DNA from: Caballeronia sordidicola
GTDB lineage: Bacteria; Pseudomonadota; Gammaproteobacteria; Burkholderiales; Burkholderiaceae
NCBI RefSeq assembly: GCF_000729995.1
Contig: NZ_JNFG01000048.1
Coordinates: 1 to 33,878, forward strand
Length of the DNA stretch: 33,878 nucleotides
Reading direction: 5' to 3'
This document shows positions 23,019 to 30,415 of the stretch, in pieces. Below the pieces are notes generated by a model. The model was not told the DNA's origin and searched no databases. It saw only the letters and a list, made by a program, of their open reading frames with translations. Each line of letters opens with the position of its first letter. The first letter of the stretch is position 1. Made by a program: the position numbers and the translations under genes.

Positions 23019-24302
23019 TCAGGTCGCCACCGCTTGTATGGCGCGCGGCGCCTTGTTGATTCGCAAGACCATCACTGCCGCGACAATGCACAGGCTGCCT
23101 GAGATCATCGTTGCGACGGTGTAGGTGCCGAGACTCGCGCGCAGCATGCCTCCGCCGAGCGCCGCAAACGCCGCGCCGAACTGATGCGCCGCCACGACCC
23201 AGCCGAATACGATGGGCGCCGACTCCTTGCCGAAGACATCGGTAGCGAGCCGGACAGTCGGCGGCACGGTTGCCACCCAATCCAGCCCGTAGAACACCGC
23301 GAAGACCGGCAGGCCATAGAAATCGATACCAAACGCGTGCGGCAGGAACATCAGCGACAACCCGCGCAAGCCGTAGTACCAGAACAGCAGCACGCGAGCG
23401 TTGAAGCGGTCGGATAGCCAGCCGGACAGCGTCGTGCCGAAGAGATCGAAAATACCCATGGCAGCGAGAAGACCCGCGCCCTGTACTTCGGTCATGCCGT
23501 GATCGGCGCACATGGCGATCAGATGCGTGCCGATATACCCGTTCGTGCTCGCGCCGCAGATAAAAAAGCTGCCCGACAGGAGCCAGAAATCGCGCGTCTT
23601 GCTCGCCATGCCCAGCGTGCCGAAGGCAAGCGCGATTGGATTCTTCTGCGCGACGGGAATGGGCGGCGGCGCGTCGGCGGCTTCGCCGAACGGGCGCAGC
23701 ACGAGATCGGCGGGACGCTCGGGCAGCAGCCACGCCACCAGGGGCAACACGACCGCCGCGGCCGCTGCGACGACCAGCACCATGGGACGCCAGCCAAACC
23801 GCTCGGTGATCGCCGCGAGCATGGGCAGGAACACAAGCTGACCGGTGGCCGAACTGGCAGTGAGAATCCCCATCGCCAATCCGCGATGCGACGTGAACCA
23901 GCGATTCACCACTGTCGCCGCCAGCGTGATGGCCGCGACGCCGGTGGCTCCGCCTACCAGCACGCCCCACACCAGGATCATCTGCCACGGTGCATTCATC
24001 AGCGTCGACAACCCCACGCCGGTCGCCAGCGCCCCCAGCGCGACAAGCAACGTGGGGCGCACGCCGAAACGCTGCATCGCGGCGGCGGCGAACGGGCCAG
24101 TCAAGCCGTACAGCGCCAGGTTGATGGAGATCGCGAGCGAAATGGTCGCGCGGCTCCAGCCGAATTCCTCTTCAAGCGGCAACATCATGACGCTGGGTGT
24201 CGCACGCGTGCCGGCCGCCGCGAGCAATACAAGAAACACAACGCCTACCGATAACCACGCGTAATGCATGCGGCCCGAAAGCCTCCTGGCTGCCCAATTC
24301 AT
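23019..24302 (-). CDS. MFS transporter (monocarboxylate-porter/OFA-like)
   Basis: The 427-residue protein has twelve predicted membrane helices. It begins with MHYAWLSVGVVFLVLLAAAGTRATPSVMMLPLEEEFGWSRATISLAIS, which fits the OFA/monocarboxylate-porter branch, where PLxxEFGWSR follows helix 1. GWLSDRFNARVLLFWYYGLRGL between helices 8 and 9 is the second motif A-like loop. The substrate is unknown. ATG 24302 has GGAG six bases upstream. The gene diverges from the TetR gene across an 88-118-bp region with a large inverted repeat, so TetR repression with efflux or uptake of the inducer is likely. The nitroreductase gene lies downstream. Confidence 0.88.
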   Translation of the reverse strand: MNWAARRLSGRMHYAWLSVGVVFLVLLAAAGTRATPSVMMLPLEEEFGWSRATISLAISINLALYGLTGPFAAAAMQRFGVRPTLLVALGALATGVGLSTLMNAPWQMILVWGVLVGGATGVAAITLAATVVNRWFTSHRGLAMGILTASSATGQLVFLPMLAAITERFGWRPMVLVVAAAAAVVLPLVAWLLPERPADLVLRPFGEAADAPPPIPVAQKNPIALAFGTLGMASKTRDFWLLSGSFFICGASTNGYIGTHLIAMCADHGMTEVQGAGLLAAMGIFDLFGTTLSGWLSDRFNARVLLFWYYGLRGLSLMFLPHAFGIDFYGLPVFAVFYGLDWVATVPPTVRLATDVFGKESAPIVFGWVVAAHQFGAAFAALGGGMLRASLGTYTVATMISGSLCIVAAVMVLRINKAPRAIQAVAT

Positions 24303-24340
24303 CCTTCGCTCCGGTTTCTTCTGACTATCTTTCGACGAAC

Positions 24341-24390
24341 GTTACCGCTCAGTCACATTTAGGTTGCGAGCTTAGTGACTGCTCGGTAAC
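24341..24390. promoter_or_regulatory. Inverted repeat, likely TetR operator pair
   Basis: GTTACCGCTCAGTCAC (24341-24356) and GTGACTGCTCGGTAAC (24375-24390) are reverse complements at 14 of 16 positions, separated by 18 bp. Each arm is itself a weak dyad (GTNAC ends), as expected for TetR-family 16-bp sites. They lie between the divergent MFS and TetR genes, within 40 bp of the MFS start. Confidence 0.7.
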
Positions 24391-24420
24391 ATGTCAAGAA
24401 TCCCTTCGAAAGTTAAGGAC

Positions 24421-25071
24421 ATGACCGTGGTACGCATATCGAATGAAGACCCTGTCGCCGATAAAAAGCCCGCCCGCCGGCACATGGACGGCGCCACCGC
24501 GCAGGAGCAATTGCTCGACGCCGCAGAGCAGCTGTTTTATCGCGATGGGATTCGGGCGATCAGCGTGGACGCGGTCGTCGAACGCGCGGGCGTGAACAAG
24601 ATGAGCGTGTACCGGCAGTTTTCGTCGAAGGACGATCTCGTGGTGGCGTATCTGACGCGCATGGACGAGCGCTTCCGGGAGCGGGTCGAACGCAGTATCG
24701 CGAAACATCCGGGTCAACCGGCCAAAGCGCTGGTGCAGAGCATGACTGACCTTGTCGAACGGGCATCGAATCCGGATTATCGCGGCTGTCCGTTCGTGAA
24801 CGTGGCCTGCGAATTCGCGGATAGGGAACATCCGGCGAGGGTGTCCGTGGCGAACAACAAGCAGTATCTGATCAGCCGGTTGCTGGAGTTGTCGACCGCG
24901 GCGGGCGCCGCCGATCCTCAACTTCTCGCCGATTCCCTCGTGTTACTGGTCGAGGGCGTGTATGCCGCGAGTCAGACTTTCGGCCCGGGTTGCGGACCGA
25001 TGCGCACAGCGCCCGCCACGGCCGCGATGCTGGTGAAAGCGGCGTGCGGTGATGACAGGATTGAACTGTGA
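24421..25071 (+). CDS. TetR family transcriptional regulator
   Basis: The 216-residue protein has the TetR N-terminal helix-turn-helix: AQEQLLDAAEQLFYRDGIRAISVDAVVERAGVNKMSVYRQFSSKDDLVVAYL, residues about 24-75. The all-helical C-terminal ligand domain contains GCPFVNVACEFADREHPARV, a pattern common in regulators of the LmrA/YxaF-like group. ATG 24421 is given. GTG 24427 is a serious alternative because AAGGA (24415-24419) lies 7 bp before it but only 1 bp before the ATG. ATG 24391 would begin right after the operator and is unlikely. The gene diverges from the MFS gene and overlaps DUF1415 by 4 bp. Confidence 0.9.
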   Translation: MTVVRISNEDPVADKKPARRHMDGATAQEQLLDAAEQLFYRDGIRAISVDAVVERAGVNKMSVYRQFSSKDDLVVAYLTRMDERFRERVERSIAKHPGQPAKALVQSMTDLVERASNPDYRGCPFVNVACEFADREHPARVSVANNKQYLISRLLELSTAAGAADPQLLADSLVLLVEGVYAASQTFGPGCGPMRTAPATAAMLVKAACGDDRIEL

Positions 25072-25622
25072 ACGAAGAGATTATCGATTCAACGCGGCAC
25101 TGGCTCACGCGCGCCGTCATTGGCCTGAACCTGTGCCCGTTTGCCAAAGCCGTGTATGTGAAGGACCAGATCCGCTACGCAGTCAGCGAAGCGCGCACGT
25201 TTGAAGAGGTTCTGGCCGATATTGAAACCGAACTGAAGCATCTGGCCGATACCGATCCGGAACAAACCGACACCACGTTGTTGATCGTCCCTCACGCACT
25301 TGGCCGTTTCGCCGACTACAACGACGCCCTTCATTTCGCCGATTCCTTGCTGAAACAGTTGAAGCTGGAAGGTGAACTACAGATCGCGAGCTTTCATCCG
25401 AACTATCAATTCGATGACGCAGAACCCGACGACATCGAAAATTTCACGAACCGCGCGCCGTACCCGATCTTCCATTTGCTGCGCGAGGCGAGCATTGAAC
25501 AGGCGGCCAGAGCGTTCCCCGACGCCGCCGATATCTACGAGCGCAACATGGCCACCCTACGCCGTCTCGGCCACGCCGGCTGGGTCGAACACATGAAACG
25601 TGACGCCGGGGTCAAGTCGTAA
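25068..25622 (+). CDS. DUF1415 family protein
   Basis: The 184-residue protein matches the DUF1415 pattern: TRHWLTRAVIGLNLCPFAKAV near residues 8-28, TTLLIVPHALGRFADYNDAL in the middle and the IASFHPNYQFDDAEPDDIENFTNRAPYPIFHLLRE block. The conserved LNLCPFA with one cysteine, and FHPNYQF, are the family marks. Function is unknown; no membrane segments or signal are visible. The GTG start at 25068 overlaps the TetR stop as GTGA, so translation is coupled to the regulator. The 3' end overlaps the convergent methyltransferase gene by 11 bp. Confidence 0.9.
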   Translation: MNEEIIDSTRHWLTRAVIGLNLCPFAKAVYVKDQIRYAVSEARTFEEVLADIETELKHLADTDPEQTDTTLLIVPHALGRFADYNDALHFADSLLKQLKLEGELQIASFHPNYQFDDAEPDDIENFTNRAPYPIFHLLREASIEQAARAFPDAADIYERNMATLRRLGHAGWVEHMKRDAGVKS

Positions 25623-26508
25623 AGAACCGCTCGCGCATCTCTTCCAGACCGAGCGTTTCTAGCACATCGGACAAACGCTGCGCGGGTTTTCCGCGCGGCA
25701 AATCTTTGAACTGCGCGATGATCAACTCGTTTTTCATCGAGTGCTCCCAGCCGACGAGCTCCGTCACGCTGACCTGATACCCATGCGATTCCAGCTGCAT
25801 GCAGCGCAGCACATTCGTGATCTGACTGCCGAATTCGCGCGTATGCAGCGGATGCCGCCACATTTCCGTCAGCACATTCTTCGATAGCGAATGGCTTTTG
25901 TTCTTGCGTAGAACCGACGCCACTTCGGCCTGACAACACGGCACCACCACGATGGTTTTCGCTTTCTTCTGCAAAGCGAAATGAATCGCGTCGTCAGTGG
26001 CGGTATTGCATGCATGCAGTGCCGTGACGACATCCACCGTCTCGGGCAAACGGTCTGACGTAGTCGATTCAGCCACCGACAGATTCAGGAACGACATGCC
26101 CTCGAATCCCAGCCGCGCTGCCAATTCCTCGGACTTTTCAACCAGCTCCGATCGTGTCTCAATACCAAAGATATGTGACCGATCGCGCAGAGCTTTGAAG
26201 TAGAGATCGTAGAGAATGAAGCCAAGGTAAGACTTGCCCGCTCCATGATCGACCAGCGTCACCGAACCCTCTTTTGCATGAATTTCCGCAAGCAAGGGTT
26301 CGATGAACTGAAACAGGTGATAGACCTGTTTCAACTTTCGACGGCTGTCTTGATTCATCTTGCCGTCGCGCGTCAAGATGTGCAGTTCCTTCAAAAGTTC
26401 GAGGGACTGGCCGGGACGGATGTCGTGCTTGGCCGAGGTTTCAGGCGTTTTATCGGACGAATCCGTTGATGCAATGGGCGCGTTCGGCGCCCGGGACTTC
26501 TTGGCCAT
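25612..26508 (-). CDS. SAM-dependent methyltransferase (DUF13679/METTL25-like)
   Basis: The 298-residue protein has a basic, disordered N-terminal tail (about residues 1-35) and a class I methyltransferase domain. The SAM motif region is TLVDHGAGKSYLGFILYDLYF, followed by an acidic strand end IFGIETRSELV, DVVTALHACNTATDDAI and TIVVVPCCQAEV. The HACNTATD and PCCQ motifs are shared with the DUF13679/METTL25/GSTCD group, suspected RNA or protein methyltransferases; the substrate is unknown. The start at 26508 (MAKKSRAPN) is chosen over GTG 26544; neither has a clear ribosome binding site. Confidence 0.85.
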   Translation of the reverse strand: MAKKSRAPNAPIASTDSSDKTPETSAKHDIRPGQSLELLKELHILTRDGKMNQDSRRKLKQVYHLFQFIEPLLAEIHAKEGSVTLVDHGAGKSYLGFILYDLYFKALRDRSHIFGIETRSELVEKSEELAARLGFEGMSFLNLSVAESTTSDRLPETVDVVTALHACNTATDDAIHFALQKKAKTIVVVPCCQAEVASVLRKNKSHSLSKNVLTEMWRHPLHTREFGSQITNVLRCMQLESHGYQVSVTELVGWEHSMKNELIIAQFKDLPRGKPAQRLSDVLETLGLEEMRERFFTT

Positions 26509-26958
26509 CGTCTGGATACCGTAGTGATTCTGTAGGCGGGTCACGCGGAGTTTTTCGGCGAGAAGTGTGCGCTAACCGCTGGTTGTATCGATTGTAATTC
26601 GGCAAGTTTACCCAAAAGCGCATAGACGCTCCCGCATGACGCAGCATCGGGAACTGTCAGAGGTTTCGAGTCTCCTCAAGGCAGCACCGAGGAACCCGGG
26701 TTTCAGATGGATCATTTCGTGCATTGAGGACGGGAAAACCAACGGGATGGACGGATATTACGGCGGCAAGAAGCAGCGACTTTCATAGCAGGACGCCTTG
26801 GTAGCAAAGCCAAGCGCGACGAATGGATGGCCTCGGCAACGCTTGAGGCCGTGGCCGGTGAAACGCACCGCCGAACGTCGACGCAGGGTCTGTTACGAAA
26901 CACCTAACGAACACGGCGCGTTCCCTTGGGGAACACGCGAAACAAAATGAGGACGGCG
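26509..26958. other. Gene-poor region upstream of small helical protein
   Basis: This 450-bp stretch carries no convincing coding frame. Only very short frames occur, such as a 13-codon one starting ATG at 26744. The left part holds the upstream region of the methyltransferase gene, with a TACAAT on the minus strand near 26597 but no good -35. No terminator or repeat stands out. Confidence 0.5.
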
Positions 26959-27279
26959 ATGGACCCAATCCGAGACAGTAAAGCCGAACAGCAGTTTCAG
27001 GAAATGCTTGCAAAGCTCACGTCAATGCCTGAGTGGAGCGAAAAACAGCAACTTGAACTCGAAATGGCTCGAGAGATTTCCGGCGAAATGTTGCGGCTCG
27101 CAGAAGTCATGCGTGACGGCACCACCGACATGGAAACGTGCCTGACCATGCTCAAGTACGCGAAAGTGATGGATTTCGTGCTCACGACCCTCGCCTCGCG
27201 GCGCGAGATTGCGCCGCAGACACTGCGCGTAATCTTCAAGCTCGCCGGTCTGAAGGTGGATGAGGCTTATCCAGGTTGA
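26959..27279 (+). CDS. Small helical protein of unknown function
   Basis: The 106-residue product is predicted to be almost entirely alpha-helical and acidic in its first half. It contains a heptad-like run EKQQLELEMAREISGEML and AEVMRDGTTDMETCLTMLKYAKV, then a basic VLTTLASRREIAPQTLRVIFKLAGL segment. There is no signal peptide or membrane helix. I do not recognise the family. ATG 26959 is chosen because GAGGA (26949-26953) precedes it by 5 bp; codon use matches the neighbours, supporting a real gene. It stands alone, upstream of a hairpin and convergent with the GntR gene. Confidence 0.72.
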   Translation: MDPIRDSKAEQQFQEMLAKLTSMPEWSEKQQLELEMAREISGEMLRLAEVMRDGTTDMETCLTMLKYAKVMDFVLTTLASRREIAPQTLRVIFKLAGLKVDEAYPG

Positions 27280-27304
27280 TGCTGCTTGCACGTTGTTCGA
27301 AAGA

Positions 27305-27329
27305 CCAGTCCGGGATGATCGCGGACTGG
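27305..27329. terminator. Hairpin between convergent genes
   Basis: CCAGTCCG (27305-27312) pairs with CGGACTGG (27322-27329) around a 9-nt loop, between the stops of the helical protein and GntR genes. On the plus strand a TTTT run follows 11 bp later (27341-27344), so termination is possible but imperfect. Confidence 0.45.
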
Positions 27330-27343
27330 CCTGAAGGTCCTTT

Positions 27344-28051
27344 TCAATGCTTGCGGCGCGTCATCAACCGCTCGTACGACGCCTTCAAATGGCGCTGCAT
27401 TGAAGCCTGGGCCTGAATGGCATCGCGTGCTTCGAGCGCGTCCAGTATGTCCTTGTGCTCGCTTAACGCGGCCGCCCAGGTTTCCTCCCCTTCAAAATGC
27501 ACGCGCAGTTTGGATGACAACGGGCTATGCCGTTCGTCGAAAAGACTCGTTACCGTGCGCACCAGCACATCGTTTCCTGACATCTGCGCCACGGCTAAAT
27601 GAAACGCGCGGTCCGCCGCCAGCGGAATTTGCCCGTTCGCCACTTCCCGCGCCATGCTTTCGTAAATCTCGCGCAACGCCTTGAGCGCCTTCGGTTTGCT
27701 GAATGCAGCCACATTCGCCGCGATAGCACCCTCGATCACCATTCGCGCGGTCATGATTTCCAGCAGGCTGTCGCCGAATTCCGTTCCCGGTGGCAGACTC
27801 GAGCGCGATCCGGCAGCGGACGATGCACAGATATAGACGCCCGATCCCATCCGGATTTCAACGCGCCCTTCCAGCTCCAGCGCCACCAGCGCCTCTCTCA
27901 CCGACGGCCGCGACACCCCCAGCATCAGCGCCAACTCACGCTCGGACGGCAGGCGAGCGTTCGGCGCGAAGCCTTGTTCTTCGATCAGCGCGCGCAGTTT
28001 ATCGGCAATCTGAAGATAGAGACGACGCGTCTCCATGGGTTTGACAGCCAC
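27344..28051 (-). CDS. GntR regulator, FadR subfamily (FCD domain)
   Basis: The 235-residue protein has a winged helix-turn-helix at residues about 10-75 (LYLQIADKLRALIEEQGFAPNARLPSERELALMLGVSRPSVREALVALELEGRVEIRMGSGVYI), broken here only by the usual linker. An FCD ligand domain follows, whose metal-site residues appear as Asp and His in AADRAFHLAVA, His in LSEHKDILDAL and His in QRHLKASYE. Such regulators of the UxuR/ExuR/LgoR type respond to sugar acids. GTG 28051 is the start, with AAGGAG (complement of 28057-28062) 5 bp upstream. It diverges from the lgoD-like operon across 194 bp with three operator-like sites, so it is probably that operon's regulator. Confidence 0.93.
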   Translation of the reverse strand: MAVKPMETRRLYLQIADKLRALIEEQGFAPNARLPSERELALMLGVSRPSVREALVALELEGRVEIRMGSGVYICASSAAGSRSSLPPGTEFGDSLLEIMTARMVIEGAIAANVAAFSKPKALKALREIYESMAREVANGQIPLAADRAFHLAVAQMSGNDVLVRTVTSLFDERHSPLSSKLRVHFEGEETWAAALSEHKDILDALEARDAIQAQASMQRHLKASYERLMTRRKH

Positions 28052-28143
28052 GAAGGCTCCTTATCTGGGCAGGTGGGCCGAATCGGCGGAAGGCTCGCCG
28101 AATGGCTTGCCGCAAGGCTGAATTCTAAACAACGATGCCGCCG

Positions 28144-28227
28144 TTGGTCAGGCCAAACCCCTAGCCGAGGCTAATTGGCTTGACCAATTACGTTTTAGGA
28201 AATTAATATGCATTCTGGTAAGGCCAA
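28144..28227 (+). promoter_or_regulatory. Promoter with three TTGG-N5-CCAA operator sites
   Basis: Sites lie at 28144-28156 (TTGG-N5-CCAA), 28172-28190 (TAATTGG-CTTGA-CCAATTA, perfect 7-bp arms) and 28215-28227 (CTGG-N5-CCAA). The middle site overlaps a -35 TTGACC (28180-28185), which with TAATAT (28204-28209) forms a promoter with an 18-bp spacer. The expected transcript start, near 28216, lies in the third site. FadR-type regulators bind such dyads. Confidence 0.72.
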
Positions 28228-28245
28228 AAAATCACTCCTATCCCC

Positions 28246-29268
28246 ATGAAAACTGTCATCTGCGAACAACCCGGCTCGCTCGTTCTGATTGATCGCCCGT
28301 CGCCCGAACCCGGTATTGACGACGTGTTGATTCGCATCAAGCGTGTCGGCGTGTGCGGTACCGATCTGCATATCTACACCGGGAAACAGCCGTTTCTATC
28401 GTATCCGCGGGTGATGGGGCATGAGTTGTCGGGGATCGTCGAATCGGCGCCGGCCGGCGCACGCGTGGCAAAGGGCGATCAGGTTTACGTAATGCCCTAT
28501 CTTGCGTGTGGGAAATGTATCGCGTGCAGGGCCAAGAAGCCGAATTGCTGCATGAATATTCGCGTCCTGGGCGTGCATACCGACGGCGGCCTGGTCGAGC
28601 AACTCGCCGTGCCGCAGGCATTTGTGTTCAAAGCCGACGGCGTGACCCTCGATCAAGCCGCGATGATCGAATTCCTGGCTATCGGCGCGCACGCTGTAGC
28701 GCGAGCCGACGTGCAACCGAAGCAGCGTGCGCTGGTGGTCGGCGCCGGGCCGATCGGAATGGCGGCGTTGATCTTCGCCAAGCTGCGCGGCGCGGAAGTA
28801 ACGGTGCTGGATGGCCGCGAGGACCGGTTGCGATTCTGCGAAACGCTGCTAAACGCAGACCACGTAGTGCATCTGGATACAACCGGCGCCGCGGCGGATG
28901 CAAAGCAGCTTGCGGAGCTCACCGGCAATGAGTTTTTCGATATCGTCTTCGACGCCACCGGCAACGTGAAAGCGATGGAACGCGGCCTGGAGTTCGTTGC
29001 ACATGGCGGAAAATACGTGCTGATATCGATTGTTAGCGATCGGATCTCGTTCTCCGACCCCGAATTCCACAAACGCGAGACCACCCTGCTCGCGAGCCGC
29101 AACGCCACGCCGGACGACTTTGAAACCGTACTTTCCGCGATGCGCGCGGGTCTCATTCCCACGGCCGCGCTCAACACGCACACACTCAAGTTAAGCGATT
29201 TGCCGAGCGAATTTGCCAAGCTGCTCGACCCGTCCGCGGGCGTGATCAAGGCACTGGTCGAGTGCTGA
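28246..29268 (+). CDS. lgoD: Zinc-dependent L-galactonate 5-dehydrogenase-like
   Basis: The 340-residue medium-chain dehydrogenase equals E. coli LgoD (YjjN) in length and detail. Catalytic zinc ligands are Cys37 in VGVCGTDLH and His59-Glu60 in MGHEL. The structural zinc is held by Cys88, Cys91, Cys94 and Cys102 in the ACGKCIACRAKKPNCC segment. The NAD(P) fold VVGAGPIGMAAL starts near residue 160. The FSDPEFHKRETTLLASRNATPDDF segment is shared with LgoD. The likely reaction is L-galactonate to D-tagaturonate with NAD. A related L-gulonate or other aldonate activity cannot be excluded. No clear Shine-Dalgarno sequence precedes ATG 28246. It is the first gene of a three-gene operon. Confidence 0.82.
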   Translation: MKTVICEQPGSLVLIDRPSPEPGIDDVLIRIKRVGVCGTDLHIYTGKQPFLSYPRVMGHELSGIVESAPAGARVAKGDQVYVMPYLACGKCIACRAKKPNCCMNIRVLGVHTDGGLVEQLAVPQAFVFKADGVTLDQAAMIEFLAIGAHAVARADVQPKQRALVVGAGPIGMAALIFAKLRGAEVTVLDGREDRLRFCETLLNADHVVHLDTTGAAADAKQLAELTGNEFFDIVFDATGNVKAMERGLEFVAHGGKYVLISIVSDRISFSDPEFHKRETTLLASRNATPDDFETVLSAMRAGLIPTAALNTHTLKLSDLPSEFAKLLDPSAGVIKALVEC

Positions 29269-29284
29269 CTCGCTCATATAGACG

Positions 29285-30403
29285 ATGAGCAATCCGATTC
29301 TCCAGTTCGGTACGAGCCGTTTTCTCCAGGCGCATGTCGATTTCTTCGTCGCTGAGGCTACGCGGCATGATCCGTCGAAGGCGCTGGGACGGATTACCGT
29401 CGTGCAGAGCACATCGAATGCGCAAAGCCGGGCGCGGATCGACGCATTGCGCGCCTCGAGCGTGTACCCCGTGCGGATTCGCGGCCGGCGAGGCGATGCG
29501 ACCATTGATGTAACTGTTCAATGCGACGCGATCACTGAAGCCCTCAACGCCACCGATGACTGGCCAACGCTACGTGAGCGCGTGCGGCGAGACGTCAAGG
29601 TGATCGTGTCGAACACGGGTGACACCGGCTACGTTCGCTTCGAGGACGACATTGCTCGAAGCCTAGGGGAGAACTCCGTCCCTCGCGGTTTTCCCGCCAA
29701 GCTCGCAGCCTTGCTACACGACCGGTTTATCGCGGGCGCTGAGCCGATGACCTTGCTTCCTTGCGAACTGGTATCGCGTAACGGCGACACATTGCGCGAT
29801 CTGGTTATCGGCATTGCCAAGGAGTGGCGAGCAGACGAGGCTTTCATCCAGTATCTGCAGCGCGACTGCATCTGGGTGAACTCGCTGGTCGACCGTATTG
29901 TCTCGGAACCGATTCATCCTGTTGGCGCCATTGCCGAGCCCTACGCGTTATGGGCAATCGAGCGCCAACCCGGGATGGTCCTGCCGTGCGAGCACAAGGA
30001 CATCGTGCTCACCGACAACCTCGCCCACTACGAGCGCCTCAAGCTTTTGCTGCTCAACCTCGGCCATACGATGCTCGCCGAACTATGGCTCGCCGACCAG
30101 GCCGACGCCGACACCAACGTCCGCGACGCCATGCGCAATGAGCGGTGGCGTATAACATTGGAATCGACATGGCGCGACGAAGTGCTGCCCGTTTTCGATG
30201 CCCTCGGCGAGCACGACGCCGCGCACGCCTATCTCGTCGATGTCCGCGACCGCTTCGAGAATCCGTTTCTGGATCACCGGCTCTCCGACATCGCGCGTAA
30301 CCATGCAGAGAAAAAACAACGGCGGTTCAAACCAGCTGTCGAGCTCGCGCGTGAGCTCGACTTGAATATTGAACAGCGACGGCTTGTCTCGGCGCTATCC
30401 TGA
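29285..30403 (+). CDS. Short mannitol-dehydrogenase-family reductase (UxaB-like)
   Basis: The product has 372 residues and belongs to the mannitol dehydrogenase/uronate reductase family. The N-terminal nucleotide fold starts ILQFGTSRFLQAHVDFF; the central strand is VKVIVSNTGDTGYV. PCEHKDIVLTDNLAHYERLKLLLLNLGHTMLAELW carries the catalytic Lys, Asn and His of the family. It lacks the roughly 100 extra residues of E. coli UxaB (483), so it is a short variant. From its position between lgoD- and uxaA-like genes, tagaturonate reduction to D-altronate is the best guess; fructuronate reduction is an alternative. It starts 16 bp after the previous stop. Confidence 0.82.
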   Translation: MSNPILQFGTSRFLQAHVDFFVAEATRHDPSKALGRITVVQSTSNAQSRARIDALRASSVYPVRIRGRRGDATIDVTVQCDAITEALNATDDWPTLRERVRRDVKVIVSNTGDTGYVRFEDDIARSLGENSVPRGFPAKLAALLHDRFIAGAEPMTLLPCELVSRNGDTLRDLVIGIAKEWRADEAFIQYLQRDCIWVNSLVDRIVSEPIHPVGAIAEPYALWAIERQPGMVLPCEHKDIVLTDNLAHYERLKLLLLNLGHTMLAELWLADQADADTNVRDAMRNERWRITLESTWRDEVLPVFDALGEHDAAHAYLVDVRDRFENPFLDHRLSDIARNHAEKKQRRFKPAVELARELDLNIEQRRLVSALS

Positions 30404-30415
30404 GGAATACTCGTT

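Noticed and set aside
22855..23988. 377-codon minus-strand frame overlapping the MFS and nitroreductase genes
   Set aside because: It is a shifted-frame shadow rich in Arg and Ala; the MFS frame has all family motifs.
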